Under the pieces are notes generated by a model that saw only the letters and a list, made by a program, of their open reading frames with translations, was not told the DNA's origin and ran no database searches. A stretch of DNA of 64,000 bases from PALSA-1003 sp963741315 (GTDB lineage: Bacteria; Pseudomonadota; Gammaproteobacteria; Burkholderiales; Casimicrobiaceae), in contig CAVUHK010000002.1 in assembly GCA_963741315.1 (NCBI GenBank), forward strand, positions 248,001-312,000, written 5' to 3'. Made by a program: the position numbers and the translations under genes. Below are positions 28,036-37,263 of the stretch, one piece after another; the stretch's first letter is position 1; each line of letters starts with the position of its first letter.

Positions 28036-28896
28036 ATGAAACTCGTACGCTACGGCCCCGCCGGAAAAGAAAAGCCCGGACTGATCGACGCCGACGGCAA
28101 GCTGCGCGACCTGTCGCGCAAGGTCAAGGACATCAATGGCGCATCGCTGGCGCCGGCCGAGATCGCCAAGCTGCGCAAGCTCGACACCAAGAAGCTGCCG
28201 CTGGTGAAAGGCAAGCCGCGACTGGGCTCCTGCGTCGCGACCCCGTCGAAATTCGTCGCGATCGGACTGAACTATGTCGATCACGCCAAGGAGACCGGCT
28301 CGCCGATTCCCGAATACCCCATCGTGTTCTTCAAATCGCCGACTTCCATGGTCGGCCCCAACGACAACATCATGATGCCGCCCGACTCGACGCACACCGA
28401 CTGGGAAGTCGAGCTCGGCATCGTTATCGGCCGCACGGCAAAGCATGTCTCGGTCAAGGATGCGCTCAAATATGTCGCGGGCTACTGCCTGATCAATGAC
28501 GTCTCCGAGCGCCACTACCAGTTGAAGCTCAGCGGTTCGCAATGGAGCAAGGGCAAGGGCTGCGATACTTTTGGCCCGACCGGCCCCTGGCTGGTCACCA
28601 CCGACGAGATCAAGAACGTGCAGGACCTCGACATGTGGCTCGACGTCAATGGCGAGAAGCGCCAGCGCGGCAGCACCAAGACGATGATCTTTGGCGCCGC
28701 CGAAGTCGTCGCCGACGTATCGAAGTACATGACGCTCCTGCCGGGCGACGTGATCACCACCGGAACCCCGCCGGGGGTCGCGATGGGCATGAAGCCGGAG
28801 CCGATCTACCTGAAGGCCGGTGACGTCGTCACGCTGGGCATCAAGGGGCTGGGCGAGCAGAAACAGAAAGTGGTCGCTTACAAGAAGGGGCGCTAG
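28036..28896 (+). CDS. Fumarylacetoacetate hydrolase family protein, probable 2,4-diketo-3-deoxy sugar-acid hydrolase
   Basis: Protein of 286 residues with FAH fold and metal site: IGLNYVDHAKE, the acidic cluster in DWEVELGIVIG and INDVSERHYQ, and TTGTPPGVAMGMKP. This subgroup includes 2,4-diketo-3-deoxy-L-fuconate/rhamnonate hydrolase, which splits its substrate to pyruvate and a hydroxy acid; many are misnamed ureidoglycolate lyase. AGGAGA precedes ATG 28036. Placement after the SDR gene supports an SDR-then-FAH pathway. Confidence 0.88.
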   Translation: MKLVRYGPAGKEKPGLIDADGKLRDLSRKVKDINGASLAPAEIAKLRKLDTKKLPLVKGKPRLGSCVATPSKFVAIGLNYVDHAKETGSPIPEYPIVFFKSPTSMVGPNDNIMMPPDSTHTDWEVELGIVIGRTAKHVSVKDALKYVAGYCLINDVSERHYQLKLSGSQWSKGKGCDTFGPTGPWLVTTDEIKNVQDLDMWLDVNGEKRQRGSTKTMIFGAAEVVADVSKYMTLLPGDVITTGTPPGVAMGMKPEPIYLKAGDVVTLGIKGLGEQKQKVVAYKKGR

Positions 28897-28899
28897 GTA

Positions 28900-29892
28900 A
28901 TGATCAACGCGCAACCTTGCCGCCGCGCGCGCAATCGCGCGGCGCTTGCGTTGCTGGCCGTGACGGCGCTGGTCGCGCCGCAGGCCGGCGCGCAAAGCTA
29001 TCCGAACAAGCCTGTGAAGCTCGAAGTCGGGGCACCGGCGGGCGGCGGTACCGACATCGTCTCACGCATGCTCGGCGACAAGCTGGGCGAATCGATGAAG
29101 CAGTCGTTCGTGACCGACAACCGCCCGGGCGCGTCGAACACGATCGCCGCAGACTTCACCGCCAAATCACCGCCGGACGGCTACACGCTGCTGGTGGCGA
29201 CTACCACCGGCCAGGCGATCGCGCCGAACCTCATGAAGCTCAACTTCGACACGCTCAAAGACCTGACGCCGGTCGCGCTGGTCATGGTCGTGCCCAATGT
29301 GCTGGTGGTCGGTCCTGCCGTCACTGCCAAGGACGTGCGCGAACTCGTCGCGCAGATGAAAGCCAAGCCGGACAGCTTCAATTACGCGTCGTCCGGCGCC
29401 GGCAGCACGCAGCACCTCGCGGGCGAAGCCTTCAAGAAAGTCGCCGGTGTGCAGATGACGCACATCCCGTACAAGGGCAGCGCGCAGGCACACGCCGACC
29501 TGCTCGGTGGCCAGGCGCAAATCATGTTCGATACGACGTCGTCGGCCATCGGCCAGATCAAGGGCGGCAAGCTGCGCGCGCTGGCGGTGACTTCGCCCAA
29601 GCGCTCGCCCGAGCTGCCCGACGTGCCCACGCTCGCGGAGGCCGGCTTTCCCGGAATGGAAATGACGACCTGGTACGGCGTGTTCGCGCCGGCGGGAACG
29701 CCTCCGGCGATCGTTACCAAGCTGCACGATGAAATCATGGCGACGCTCAAGCTTCCCGACGTGCAGAAACGCATTGCCGGGCTCGCCGGCGAACCGGGCA
29801 CAATGACCATCGCCGAGTTCGCAGCACTGAACCGTGCCGACTATGAACGCTACGGCAAGCTGATACGCGAATCGGGGATCAAGCTCGAATGA
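28900..29892 (+). CDS. Tripartite tricarboxylate transporter (TctC/Bug) substrate-binding protein
   Basis: Periplasmic protein of 330 residues with signal peptide (ALALLAVTALVAPQAGA). Family marks: SYPNKPVKLEVGAPAGGGTDIVSRMLG, DNRPGASNTIAADFTAKSPPDGYTLL and PYKGSAQAHADLLGGQ. Bug proteins bind carboxylates; no TctA/TctB permease is nearby, which is common in Betaproteobacteria with many orphan copies. It starts three bases after the FAH gene and overlaps pdxA by ATGA, so it is within the operon and may bind the pathway substrate. Confidence 0.92.
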   Translation: MINAQPCRRARNRAALALLAVTALVAPQAGAQSYPNKPVKLEVGAPAGGGTDIVSRMLGDKLGESMKQSFVTDNRPGASNTIAADFTAKSPPDGYTLLVATTTGQAIAPNLMKLNFDTLKDLTPVALVMVVPNVLVVGPAVTAKDVRELVAQMKAKPDSFNYASSGAGSTQHLAGEAFKKVAGVQMTHIPYKGSAQAHADLLGGQAQIMFDTTSSAIGQIKGGKLRALAVTSPKRSPELPDVPTLAEAGFPGMEMTTWYGVFAPAGTPPAIVTKLHDEIMATLKLPDVQKRIAGLAGEPGTMTIAEFAALNRADYERYGKLIRESGIKLE

Positions 29893-30881
29893 CACCCACC
29901 ATTGCGATTGTCGCCGGCGACCCGGCGGGCATCGGTCCGGAACTCGTCGCCAAGGTCCTGGCCGACCGTGCCACGCTGCCCGACGCGCACTTCCTGCTCA
30001 TCGCGCAGCGCGCAAGCCTGGAAGCGGCAGCGCGCGCCGCGGGTGTGGGACTCGATCTGCCGACGCAGCCGATGGACGCCACGACGCGCTCGGCGGAACC
30101 CGTGTCGCGCCTGCAGTGGGACGGCTGGGACACGCGCGCCTTTCCACAGGCGCAGGCAACCGCAGCCAATGGCGCCTTCATGCTCGATTCGTTGCGCCTG
30201 GCACTCGACCTGGCACGGCGCGGCAGCGTCGACGCGGTGTGTTTCGCGCCGCTGAACAAGGCAGCGTTGCGCGCCGGCGGCATGGCGCAGGAGGATGAAC
30301 TGCGCTGGTTCGCCGACGTGCTCGATCACCGCGGCGCGTGCGGCGAATTCAACGTGCTCGACAAACTCTGGACCTCGCGGGTGACCTCGCACGTCGCGCT
30401 CAAGGAGGTTTCGGACCTGCTCACCGCCGAAGGTGTCGCCACCGCGATCGCCATGCTCTCCGACGCGCTGCGCCGCGCCGGCAATTCGCAACCGCGCATC
30501 GGAGTGTGCGGACTCAACCCGCACAACGGCGACAACGGCAGCTACGGCCGCGAGGAAATCGACATCATCGGACCAGGCGTCAAGCTCGCGACCGAACGCG
30601 GCTATCCCGCCGACGGTCCGTATCCGGCCGACACGATTTTCGTGCGCGCGAAAAACGGCGCCTTCGACGGCATCGTCACCATGTATCACGACCAGGGCCA
30701 GATCGCGATGAAGCTGATGGGCTTCGAGCGCGGCGTGACGGTGCAGGGCGGATTGCCGGTGGCGATCACCACGCCGGCACACGGTACCGCGTACGAGATC
30801 GCCGGTCGCGGCATCGCCAATACGCAGGCAATGAAGAATGCACTCGCCATCGCGGTGCGCATGGGCGCGGCAGCGCACTGA
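29889..30881 (+). CDS. PdxA family 4-phosphate dehydrogenase (PdxA2-like)
   Basis: Protein of 330 residues of the PdxA family: VAGDPAGIGPELVAK, cofactor and metal residues in SHVALKEV, GLNPHNGDNGSYGREE and MYHDQGQIAMKLMGF...GGLPVAITTPAHGTAYEIAG. Classical PdxA works in vitamin B6 synthesis; the catabolic PdxA2 group oxidises 4-phospho-threonate or -erythronate. The catabolic operon and divergence of the middle region favour PdxA2, but its usual kinase partner (DUF1537) is not in the window. Confidence 0.85.
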   Translation: MTPTIAIVAGDPAGIGPELVAKVLADRATLPDAHFLLIAQRASLEAAARAAGVGLDLPTQPMDATTRSAEPVSRLQWDGWDTRAFPQAQATAANGAFMLDSLRLALDLARRGSVDAVCFAPLNKAALRAGGMAQEDELRWFADVLDHRGACGEFNVLDKLWTSRVTSHVALKEVSDLLTAEGVATAIAMLSDALRRAGNSQPRIGVCGLNPHNGDNGSYGREEIDIIGPGVKLATERGYPADGPYPADTIFVRAKNGAFDGIVTMYHDQGQIAMKLMGFERGVTVQGGLPVAITTPAHGTAYEIAGRGIANTQAMKNALAIAVRMGAAAH

Positions 30882-30903
30882 CGACCGAGCACGCGGATCG
30901 AAC

Positions 30904-31314
30904 ATGTCCTTCGTCAATCCCATCGAACCGGAAAACGCGTCGCCCGCGGTGCGCGCGGTCTTCGACGACATCAAGGCCACGCGCAAGACCGACCGTGTCA
31001 ACAATTTCTGGAAAGTGCTGGCCAACGACCCGCCGACGCTCAAGCGCATCTGGAACGCGGTCAAGGAAGTCATGGCGCCCGGCGCGCTCGATCCGCTGAC
31101 CAAGGAGCTGATCTACATCGCGGTGTCGGTCACCAACAATTGCGAATACTGCATACATTCGCACGTCGCCGGCGCCACCGGCAAAGGCATGACGCCCGAG
31201 ATGTACCGCGAACTGATGACCGTGGTGGCGCTGGCCAACGAAACCAATCGCCTGTCCAACGGTTATCGCATCGAGGTCGACCCGCAATTCATGCAGCCTT
31301 TCGCGCCCAAATGA
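30904..31314 (+). CDS. Carboxymuconolactone decarboxylase (AhpD-like) family protein
   Basis: All-helical protein of 136 residues carrying the CxxC-H redox motif CEYCIHSH, as in AhpD-type alkylhydroperoxidases; the decarboxylase members lack this pair, so a thiol redox role is more likely. ATG 30904 begins MSFVNPIEP. Coupled by ATGA to the following peptidase gene. Such proteins accompany many catabolic operons with unclear jobs. Confidence 0.85.
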   Translation: MSFVNPIEPENASPAVRAVFDDIKATRKTDRVNNFWKVLANDPPTLKRIWNAVKEVMAPGALDPLTKELIYIAVSVTNNCEYCIHSHVAGATGKGMTPEMYRELMTVVALANETNRLSNGYRIEVDPQFMQPFAPK

Positions 31315-32312
31315 GGGCGACGGCTCCTCCTGCCCGCGACCTCGCGTCGCGCGCGCTCTCGCGCAACGACTTCCTCTATCCCGCGATCGAACCCGGCCGC
31401 AGCGGACGCCTGCGTCTCGATGCGCTGCACACCATGTACTGGGAGGAGTGCGGCAACTTGCGCGGCGTACCGGTGGTGTTCCTGCACGGCGGTCCGGGAG
31501 GCGGCAGTGCGCCCGACCATCGCCGTTACTACGATCCGCGCTTCTATCGCATCATCATCTACGACCAGCGCGGCGCAGGCCAGTCGACACCGCTGGGCGA
31601 ACTCACCGACAACACCACGCCGCAGCTGATCGCCGACCTCGAACGCCTGCGCACGCACCTGGGCGTCGAGCGCTGGCTGGTGTTCGGCGGCTCGTGGGGC
31701 TCGACGCTGGCGATCGCCTACGCCGAGGCCCACCCGGACCGCGTGCTGGGACTGGTGCTGCGCGGCATCTTCCTCTGCCGTCCGCTGGAGATCCGCTGGT
31801 TCCTCTACGACATGCGCTTCGTGTTTCCCGAGGGGTGGCGCGCGTTCGCGGGTTTTCTACCCGCCGCCGAGCGCGGCGATCTGCTTGCCGGCTACCACCG
31901 GCGGCTGATCGACCCGGATCCCACCATCCACATGCCAGCGGCGCGCGCATGGAGTCGCTACGAAGGCTCGTGCTCGACGCTGCTGCCCGACCCGGAGCTG
32001 GTCGCGCAATACGAGGAAGACGGCGTCGCGCTGGCGATCGCGCGCATCGAGGCACACTACTTCGTCAACAACATCTTCCTGCCCGACAACTCGCTGCTCG
32101 CCGACATCGCCAGGATCCGCCACCTACCATGCACCATCGTGCAGGGGCGCTACGACGCGGTCTGCCCGATCCTGTCCGCCGACGACCTGCATCGCGCGTG
32201 GCCCGAGGCCGAGTACGTCATCGTCGCCGATGCGGGCCATTCCGCGCGCGAACCCGGCATCGCGCGCGAACTGGTCGCGGCGACCAACCGTTTCCGCGCG
32301 TTGCTGCGCTAG
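31311..32312 (+). CDS. pip: Prolyl aminopeptidase
   Basis: Alpha/beta-hydrolase of 333 residues, peptidase family S33. Seen: HGGPGGGSAPDHRR, DQRGAGQSTP, nucleophile FGGSWGSTLAIAYA, Asp in GRYDAVCP and His in DAGHSARE. It removes N-terminal proline from peptides in the cytoplasm. The frame is open further up, but ATG 31311, coupled to the previous stop, gives the standard N-terminus. Its link to the sugar-acid genes is unclear; it may be a passenger. Confidence 0.93.
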   Translation: MRATAPPARDLASRALSRNDFLYPAIEPGRSGRLRLDALHTMYWEECGNLRGVPVVFLHGGPGGGSAPDHRRYYDPRFYRIIIYDQRGAGQSTPLGELTDNTTPQLIADLERLRTHLGVERWLVFGGSWGSTLAIAYAEAHPDRVLGLVLRGIFLCRPLEIRWFLYDMRFVFPEGWRAFAGFLPAAERGDLLAGYHRRLIDPDPTIHMPAARAWSRYEGSCSTLLPDPELVAQYEEDGVALAIARIEAHYFVNNIFLPDNSLLADIARIRHLPCTIVQGRYDAVCPILSADDLHRAWPEAEYVIVADAGHSAREPGIARELVAATNRFRALLR

Positions 32313-32325
32313 AGCGAACAAGCCC

Positions 32326-33432
32326 ATGGCAATCATCGAGCGCGTGGAGATCTCGAAGGTCGACCTGATCCCCAAGGTCAAACGCACCGACGCGATCCAG
32401 AGTTTCGTCGCGCAGGAAACGCCCATCGTGCGCGTGTTCGATCGCGAGGGTGCAGTGGGCACGGGATACAGTTACACCATCGGCACGGGAGGCTCGTCGG
32501 TCATCGCGCTGCTGCGCGATCATCTCGCGCCACGGCTGATCGGCCGCGACGCCGCGGCCATCGAGGCGATCTGGCGCGACCTGCTGTTTCACACCCATGC
32601 CACGACGGTCGGCGCGATCACCGCGCTGGCGCTCGCCGCCATCGACACCGCGCTGTGGGACCTGCGCAGCCGTCGGGCCAAGCTGCCGTTGCACATCGTT
32701 GCCGGGGGCGCCAAGCAATCGTGCCCGCTCTACACCACCGAAGGCGGCTGGCTGCACATCGAGCCGAAGGCGCTGGTCGACGATGCGCTGGCGGCGAAGG
32801 CCAAGGGCTTCGGCGGCGCCAAGATCAAGGTCGGCCGTCCGCACGTCGCCGAAGACGTCGCACGATTGTCCGCCGTGCGCGAAGCGGTCGGCCCGGCGTG
32901 GGACATCATGACCGATGCCAACCAGGGATTTTCGCTCTCGGAAGCGATCCGCCGCGCACGCCACCTGGAGGCGCTCGACATCGCCTGGTTCGAGGAGCCG
33001 ATGCCCGGCGACGACGTGGGCGCGCACGCCGAACTGGCGCGCAGCACGTCGGTGCCGATCGCGGTCGGCGAATCGCTCTACAGCATTTCGCAGTTCAAGG
33101 ACTACCTGCAGGCCGGCGCGTGCTCAATCGTGCAGGTTGACGTCGCGCGCATCGGCGGCATCACGCCGTGGCTCAAGGTCGCGCACATGGCCGAAGCCTT
33201 CAACGTCGCCGTGTGCCCGCACTTCCTGATGGAGCTGCACGTCGCATTGTGCTGCGCGGTGCCGAACAGCCGGTGGGTCGAGTACATCCCGCAGCTCGAT
33301 ACCATCACTCGCACGCAGCTTTCGATTCGCGATGGGCACGCATTTGCCTCCAGTGAGCCGGGGCTGGGGATCGACTGGGATTGGGATGCGATCGCGCGAC
33401 TGCGGCAGGACGCACCCGCAGTCGTCTCCTAG
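32326..33432 (+). CDS. Mandelate racemase/enolase superfamily dehydratase
   Basis: Protein of 368 residues with capping domain and TIM barrel. Catalytic set: KIKVG (Lys on strand 2), metal ligands in TDANQG, WFEEPM and VGESLYS, and a late His in CPHFLMELH. In this superfamily such a set serves acid-sugar dehydratases and racemases of carboxylates. Presence at the end of the catabolic operon suggests dehydration or epimerisation of the same substrate class. Start ATG 32326 follows pip after 13 bases. Specific substrate unknown. Confidence 0.88.
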   Translation: MAIIERVEISKVDLIPKVKRTDAIQSFVAQETPIVRVFDREGAVGTGYSYTIGTGGSSVIALLRDHLAPRLIGRDAAAIEAIWRDLLFHTHATTVGAITALALAAIDTALWDLRSRRAKLPLHIVAGGAKQSCPLYTTEGGWLHIEPKALVDDALAAKAKGFGGAKIKVGRPHVAEDVARLSAVREAVGPAWDIMTDANQGFSLSEAIRRARHLEALDIAWFEEPMPGDDVGAHAELARSTSVPIAVGESLYSISQFKDYLQAGACSIVQVDVARIGGITPWLKVAHMAEAFNVAVCPHFLMELHVALCCAVPNSRWVEYIPQLDTITRTQLSIRDGHAFASSEPGLGIDWDWDAIARLRQDAPAVVS

Positions 33433-33436
33433 CGGG

Positions 33437-34030
33437 TCACCGCGACGTGCGGTATGCAACCACCTGGAAGGTCAGGTCGATTTCATCGCCGACCAGACCC
33501 AGCCCGTAGGTGAGCCCAAAGTCCGAGCGCCTGATACTGGCACTCGCTCCCGCGCCACATCCCTCGCGGCCGCTGTCGGGTATGACGCCGCACTGCATGC
33601 GCTCGATCTTGAGCACGACGGGACGGGTCACGCCGTGCAGCGTCAGCTGTCCGGCGATGCCGATCAGACGTTCCTGATTGAAGACCAGCTGGGTCGACTC
33701 GAAGTGCACGACCGGAAAGCGCGCGACATCAAACATGTCCTCGCCGCGCAACCACGCATCGCGCACAGCCCAGCCTGTGTCGATCGACCTCGCGTCGACG
33801 ACCAGGTCGATGGTGCCCGAATGTTCCTGCGGATCGATCAGGATCGACCCTTCGGTGCGACCGAAGCGTCCACGCTGACGCGACAGGCCGAGGTGGGTCA
33901 CTGCAAATTCGGTCGAGGACATCTGCGCCTCGACGCGGTAGGACTCCGGCGCCGCCTGCACGACGTCGGCTTGCGCCGTCAACAGCAGCGCTCCAGCGAC
34001 AATCGACAGCGCCGGACCGACGCGGATCAC
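33437..34030 (-). CDS. YceI family protein (first of three)
   Basis: Protein of 197 residues: signal peptide (PALSIVAGALLLTAQADVVQA) followed by a YceI lipocalin-like barrel (ESYRVEAQMSSTEFAVTHLG ... GQLTLHGVTRPVVL ... RRSDFGLTYGLGLVGDEIDL). YceI proteins bind isoprenoid chains in the periplasm. Start is GTG 34030, overlapping the TGA of the next YceI gene, so the two are coupled. The family is often paired with cytochrome b561, as here. Confidence 0.86.
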   Translation of the reverse strand: MIRVGPALSIVAGALLLTAQADVVQAAPESYRVEAQMSSTEFAVTHLGLSRQRGRFGRTEGSILIDPQEHSGTIDLVVDARSIDTGWAVRDAWLRGEDMFDVARFPVVHFESTQLVFNQERLIGIAGQLTLHGVTRPVVLKIERMQCGVIPDSGREGCGAGASASIRRSDFGLTYGLGLVGDEIDLTFQVVAYRTSR

Positions 34031-34596
34031 TCTCGGTACGCTTCCACCGGGAGAATCAGCTTGACCTCGTCGCTCGCCGCCTTGAGGCTGTTGTTCATGC
34101 CCCAGTCGGTGCGCTTGATGGTCGCGGTCGCCTCGGCGCCGCACATCGGCTTCTTGTTGAACGGCTGCTCGCCGCAGGTGAAGTTGACGACTTTCAACGT
34201 CGCGGGCTTGGTGACGCCGAGCATGGTCAGGTCGCCGCTTGCGGAGACCAGCTTGTCGCCGTCGAAGCTCAGGTTCGACGACTTGAACGTGATCGTCGGG
34301 TACTTGGCCACGTCGAAGAACTCGTCGCTCTTGAGCTTGCCATCGAGGACGGTGGAGAAACTGCGGATCGACGTGGCATCGATGGTGACGTCGATCGAAC
34401 CTTTCTTCGCGGCGCGATCGAGGACCACTTTCCCGCTCAGTTTGCCGAAGTTTCCGCGCTGGCTCGAAAATCCGCCCATGTGCTGAATCTCGAATATCGG
34501 CTGCGAATGGGTCGGCTCGATCATGTAGGATTCCTCCGCCGCGAACGCCGCAACCGGCACGGCGATCAGCGTCGCCAGCATGCAAACACGTTTCAT
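34027..34596 (-). CDS. YceI family protein (second of three)
   Basis: Protein of 189 residues with a clear signal peptide (MLATLIAVPVAAFA) and complete YceI barrel: PTHSQPIFEIQHMGGFSSQR, DEFFDVAKYPTITFKS, DLTMLGVTKPATLKV, RTDWGMNNSLKAASDEVKL. GGGAGTGA lies ahead of ATG 34596. Coupled to the downstream copy by GTGA overlap and 87 bases from the third copy upstream. Confidence 0.9.
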   Translation of the reverse strand: MKRVCMLATLIAVPVAAFAAEESYMIEPTHSQPIFEIQHMGGFSSQRGNFGKLSGKVVLDRAAKKGSIDVTIDATSIRSFSTVLDGKLKSDEFFDVAKYPTITFKSSNLSFDGDKLVSASGDLTMLGVTKPATLKVVNFTCGEQPFNKKPMCGAEATATIKRTDWGMNNSLKAASDEVKLILPVEAYRE

Positions 34597-34683
34597 CTTC
34601 ACTCCCTTCTTGGTATGGGTAATTGTTGCAGACACCACTAACGACGAGTCAACAGCGCAACGTGCGCGCCTATTCCCGCGTAT

Positions 34684-35247
34684 TTACTTGACCGCCGGCA
34701 GCACCATGCGGATGCGCACGACGACATCGTTGGCGACGGTATCCGGATCCGCCCACTCGCCTTCGCCGATCTTGAAGTCGAGACGCTTGATGGTGAAGTT
34801 GCCTTCGGCGACGCTGTTGCCGGAGGCGTCCTTCTTGAGCGCGATGGGCACGATCGCGTCGCGGCTGATGCCCTTGATGGTCAGCGTACCCAGGACCTCG
34901 TACTTGTCACCGCCGAGATCGCGCATGGACGTCGAGGTAAATTTCGCGACCGGAAACTTGCCGGTGTCGAACCACTTCGCGCGCTTGACCTCGGACTCGG
35001 ATTCGTCGCTGGCCAGGTCGATGCTGGCCAGCTCGATCTCGAACTCGGCCTTGGATTTCGACAGTTCCTTGGGCAGGAAGACAATGTTGGCCTTCCACTT
35101 GCGGAAGCGGCCTTCGACATTGACACCCATCTGCCGCGACACGAAGCGGATCTCGCTCTTGTCGATGAGCACCCCCTGGGCCGCGGCTTGCGTCGCCGCC
35201 AATAGCATTAGTCCCAATGAGGGTATGAATGAACGCAGCAACACCAT
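34684..35247 (-). CDS. YceI family protein (third of three)
   Basis: Protein of 187 residues with signal peptide (SLGLMLLAATQAAA) and a more divergent YceI barrel (KSEIRFVSRQMGVNVEGRF, AKWFDTGKFPVAKF, TLTIKGISRDAIVP, RLDFKIGEGEWADPDTVAND). Its length and divergence from the other two suggest an older duplication. The gene follows cytochrome b561 by 21 bases on the same strand. Confidence 0.9.
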   Translation of the reverse strand: MVLLRSFIPSLGLMLLAATQAAAQGVLIDKSEIRFVSRQMGVNVEGRFRKWKANIVFLPKELSKSKAEFEIELASIDLASDESESEVKRAKWFDTGKFPVAKFTSTSMRDLGGDKYEVLGTLTIKGISRDAIVPIALKKDASGNSVAEGNFTIKRLDFKIGEGEWADPDTVANDVVVRIRMVLPAVK

Positions 35248-35268
35248 GGTCAGCCTCTTTGGTTCGTT

Positions 35269-35826
35269 TCAGCCTTTGCGGGCCGGCAGCATTCTTGCGA
35301 GCACCGTGTCGCGATCGACAAAATGGTGCTTCAGCGCCGCGGCCGCATGCAGACAGACCACCCCCAGCAGGGTGAAGTTCAACGTCTCGTGGACCGTCTG
35401 CAGGACCTTGCCCAGCGCGCGATCCCGGGCCACGAGGTCGGGCAGCGGTACCAGGCCCAGGTAGACGACCTGCACGCCCGTGGCTGAGCTGTAGAGCCAG
35501 CCGGATATCGGGATGATGAGCAGAAGCACGTAGAGCAGGGCATGCGAAATCGCCGCGGCGCGATGCTGCCATGCGGGCATCGGCGGCGCAACAGGCGCCG
35601 GATGGCCGAGCCGCCACGCCAGCCGCGCGCAGGTCAGGAGCCAGATGGTGATGCCGATCCATTTGTGCCACGCGTACCACTGCAGCTTTTGCCGCGAGAG
35701 CGGCAGCCCGACCATCGACAGCCCGAGGGTGAACCCGCAGACGATCAGCAGCGCGGTGAGCCAATGCAGCGCGATCGCCGGCATGCCGTAGCGATCCGCT
35801 GCCTCGCTGTTGTCCATTCGATACAT
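35269..35826 (-). CDS. Cytochrome b561
   Basis: Di-heme membrane protein of 185 residues with four helices and heme-ligand histidines in ALHWLTALL, AWHKWIGI, SHALLYVLL and TVHETLN. It shuttles electrons between the quinone pool and a periplasmic acceptor. ATG 35826 (or 35817) opens the frame. It heads the minus-strand run of three YceI genes, a pairing known in many Proteobacteria, where the YceI barrels may carry a quinone-like lipid. Confidence 0.9.
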   Translation of the reverse strand: MYRMDNSEAADRYGMPAIALHWLTALLIVCGFTLGLSMVGLPLSRQKLQWYAWHKWIGITIWLLTCARLAWRLGHPAPVAPPMPAWQHRAAAISHALLYVLLLIIPISGWLYSSATGVQVVYLGLVPLPDLVARDRALGKVLQTVHETLNFTLLGVVCLHAAAALKHHFVDRDTVLARMLPARKG

Positions 35827-35913
35827 TTCCGAAAGCGTCCGGCCTGTCTTGTAGTGTGCCGTGGAGCCTGTGTCAAGCGGACGCGTACCACCGTGAACAC
35901 GCGGCGCGACCGA

Positions 35914-35919
35914 TATAAT
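35914..35919 (+). promoter_or_regulatory. TATAAT -10 element before bioA
   Basis: A perfect TATAAT lies six bases before the bioA ATG, in the divergent gap with cytochrome b561. If used, transcription would begin at or beside the start codon, giving a near-leaderless message. No good TTGACA is seen at the proper distance. Confidence 0.4.
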
Positions 35920-35925
35920 CCGCCG

Positions 35926-37263
35926 ATGACCCTCGCTCGTGCCGAAACATCGACGGGCAACGCCGCATGGCTGTCGCGCAGTCGCCATGCGGTCTGGCAT
36001 CCATGCACACAGATGAAGCAGCACGAGCGCCTGCCGCTGGTGCCGATCGCGCGCGCCCGCGGCGCATGGCTGCACGATTTCGACGGCCGGCGCTATCTCG
36101 ACGCGGTCAGCTCGTGGTGGGTGAACCTGTTCGGTCACGCTCATCCGCGCATCAATGCAGCGATCGCCGCGCAACTTGGCGAACTCGAGCACGTGATGCT
36201 CGCCGGTTTCACCCAGCGGCCGGTGATCGAGCTTTCGGAACGGCTGGCAGCGCTCGCGCCGGGCAAGCTCGGCCACTGCTTCTACGGTTCCGACGGGGCG
36301 TCGGCGGTCGAGATCGCGCTGAAGATGAGCTTCCACGCCTGGCGCAACGGTGGACACGACGCGAAGACGAACTTCGTCAGCGTCGCCGGCGGCTATCACG
36401 GTGAAACGCTGGGCGCATTGACGGTGACCGATGTCGCGCTCTTCCGCGACGCCTACGCGCCGTTGCTGCGCCGCCAAGCAATCGTCGCGTCGCCCGATGC
36501 GCGGCTGGCGGGCGAGTGCCGCTCGGCGCGGGACCAGGCACTTACAGCGGCCCGCGCGCTGGAATCGCATCTGGCGGCACATCACGCGACCACCGCGGCG
36601 CTGATCGTCGAACCGCTGGTGCAGGGCGCCGCCGGCATGGCGATGCACGATGCGGTGTACCTGGCACGCGCCCGCGAGCTGTGCACCCGTTACGGCGTGC
36701 ACCTGATCGCCGACGAAATCATGACCGGCATGGGCCGCACCGGAACGATGTTCGCATGCGAACAGGCTGGCATCGCGCCGGATTTCCTGTGCCTCTCGAA
36801 GGGCCTGACTGGAGGGTACCTGCCGCTGTCGGTGGTCATGACAACCGATGCGGTGTATGGCGCGTTCTACGACGATGATCCCGCGCGCGGCTTCCTGCAT
36901 TCGCACTCCTACACCGGCAACGCGCTGGCGTGCGCGGCGGCGCTCGCGGTTCTCGACCTCTTTGTGGATGAAGACGTGATCGCCGCGAACCGGGTGCGCG
37001 CGCAGACGCTTACGACGCTGGCCGAGCCGATCGCCGCGCATCCGAAGGTCGCCAACTACCGCAATACAGGCATGATCTGGGCCTTCGACGTCACCACCGC
37101 GCGCGAAGACTTCGCGCGTTGGTGTTTCAGCGAAGGCCTGCAACGCGAGTTGCTGCTGCGACCCATTGGACGCACCGTCTACTGGATGCCGCCGTACTGC
37201 CTCACCGCGGATGAAATGGCGCTGCTGGCGACGCGGACGCTGGACATCGTCGAGTTGGCATGA
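35926..37263 (+). CDS. bioA: Adenosylmethionine-8-amino-7-oxononanoate aminotransferase
   Basis: PLP-dependent BioA of 445 residues: transfers the amino group of SAM to KAPA giving DAPA, the antepenultimate step of biotin synthesis. Seen: HPCTQMKQHE, AVSSWWVNLFGHAHPRIN, YGSDGASAVEIALKMS, cofactor Asp in LIADEIMTGMGRTG and the Schiff-base Lys in CLSKGLTGGYLPLS. No other bio gene is adjacent; instead its stop overlaps the start of dacB (ATGA). ATG 35926 is preferred from homology. Confidence 0.94.
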   Translation: MTLARAETSTGNAAWLSRSRHAVWHPCTQMKQHERLPLVPIARARGAWLHDFDGRRYLDAVSSWWVNLFGHAHPRINAAIAAQLGELEHVMLAGFTQRPVIELSERLAALAPGKLGHCFYGSDGASAVEIALKMSFHAWRNGGHDAKTNFVSVAGGYHGETLGALTVTDVALFRDAYAPLLRRQAIVASPDARLAGECRSARDQALTAARALESHLAAHHATTAALIVEPLVQGAAGMAMHDAVYLARARELCTRYGVHLIADEIMTGMGRTGTMFACEQAGIAPDFLCLSKGLTGGYLPLSVVMTTDAVYGAFYDDDPARGFLHSHSYTGNALACAAALAVLDLFVDEDVIAANRVRAQTLTTLAEPIAAHPKVANYRNTGMIWAFDVTTAREDFARWCFSEGLQRELLLRPIGRTVYWMPPYCLTADEMALLATRTLDIVELA

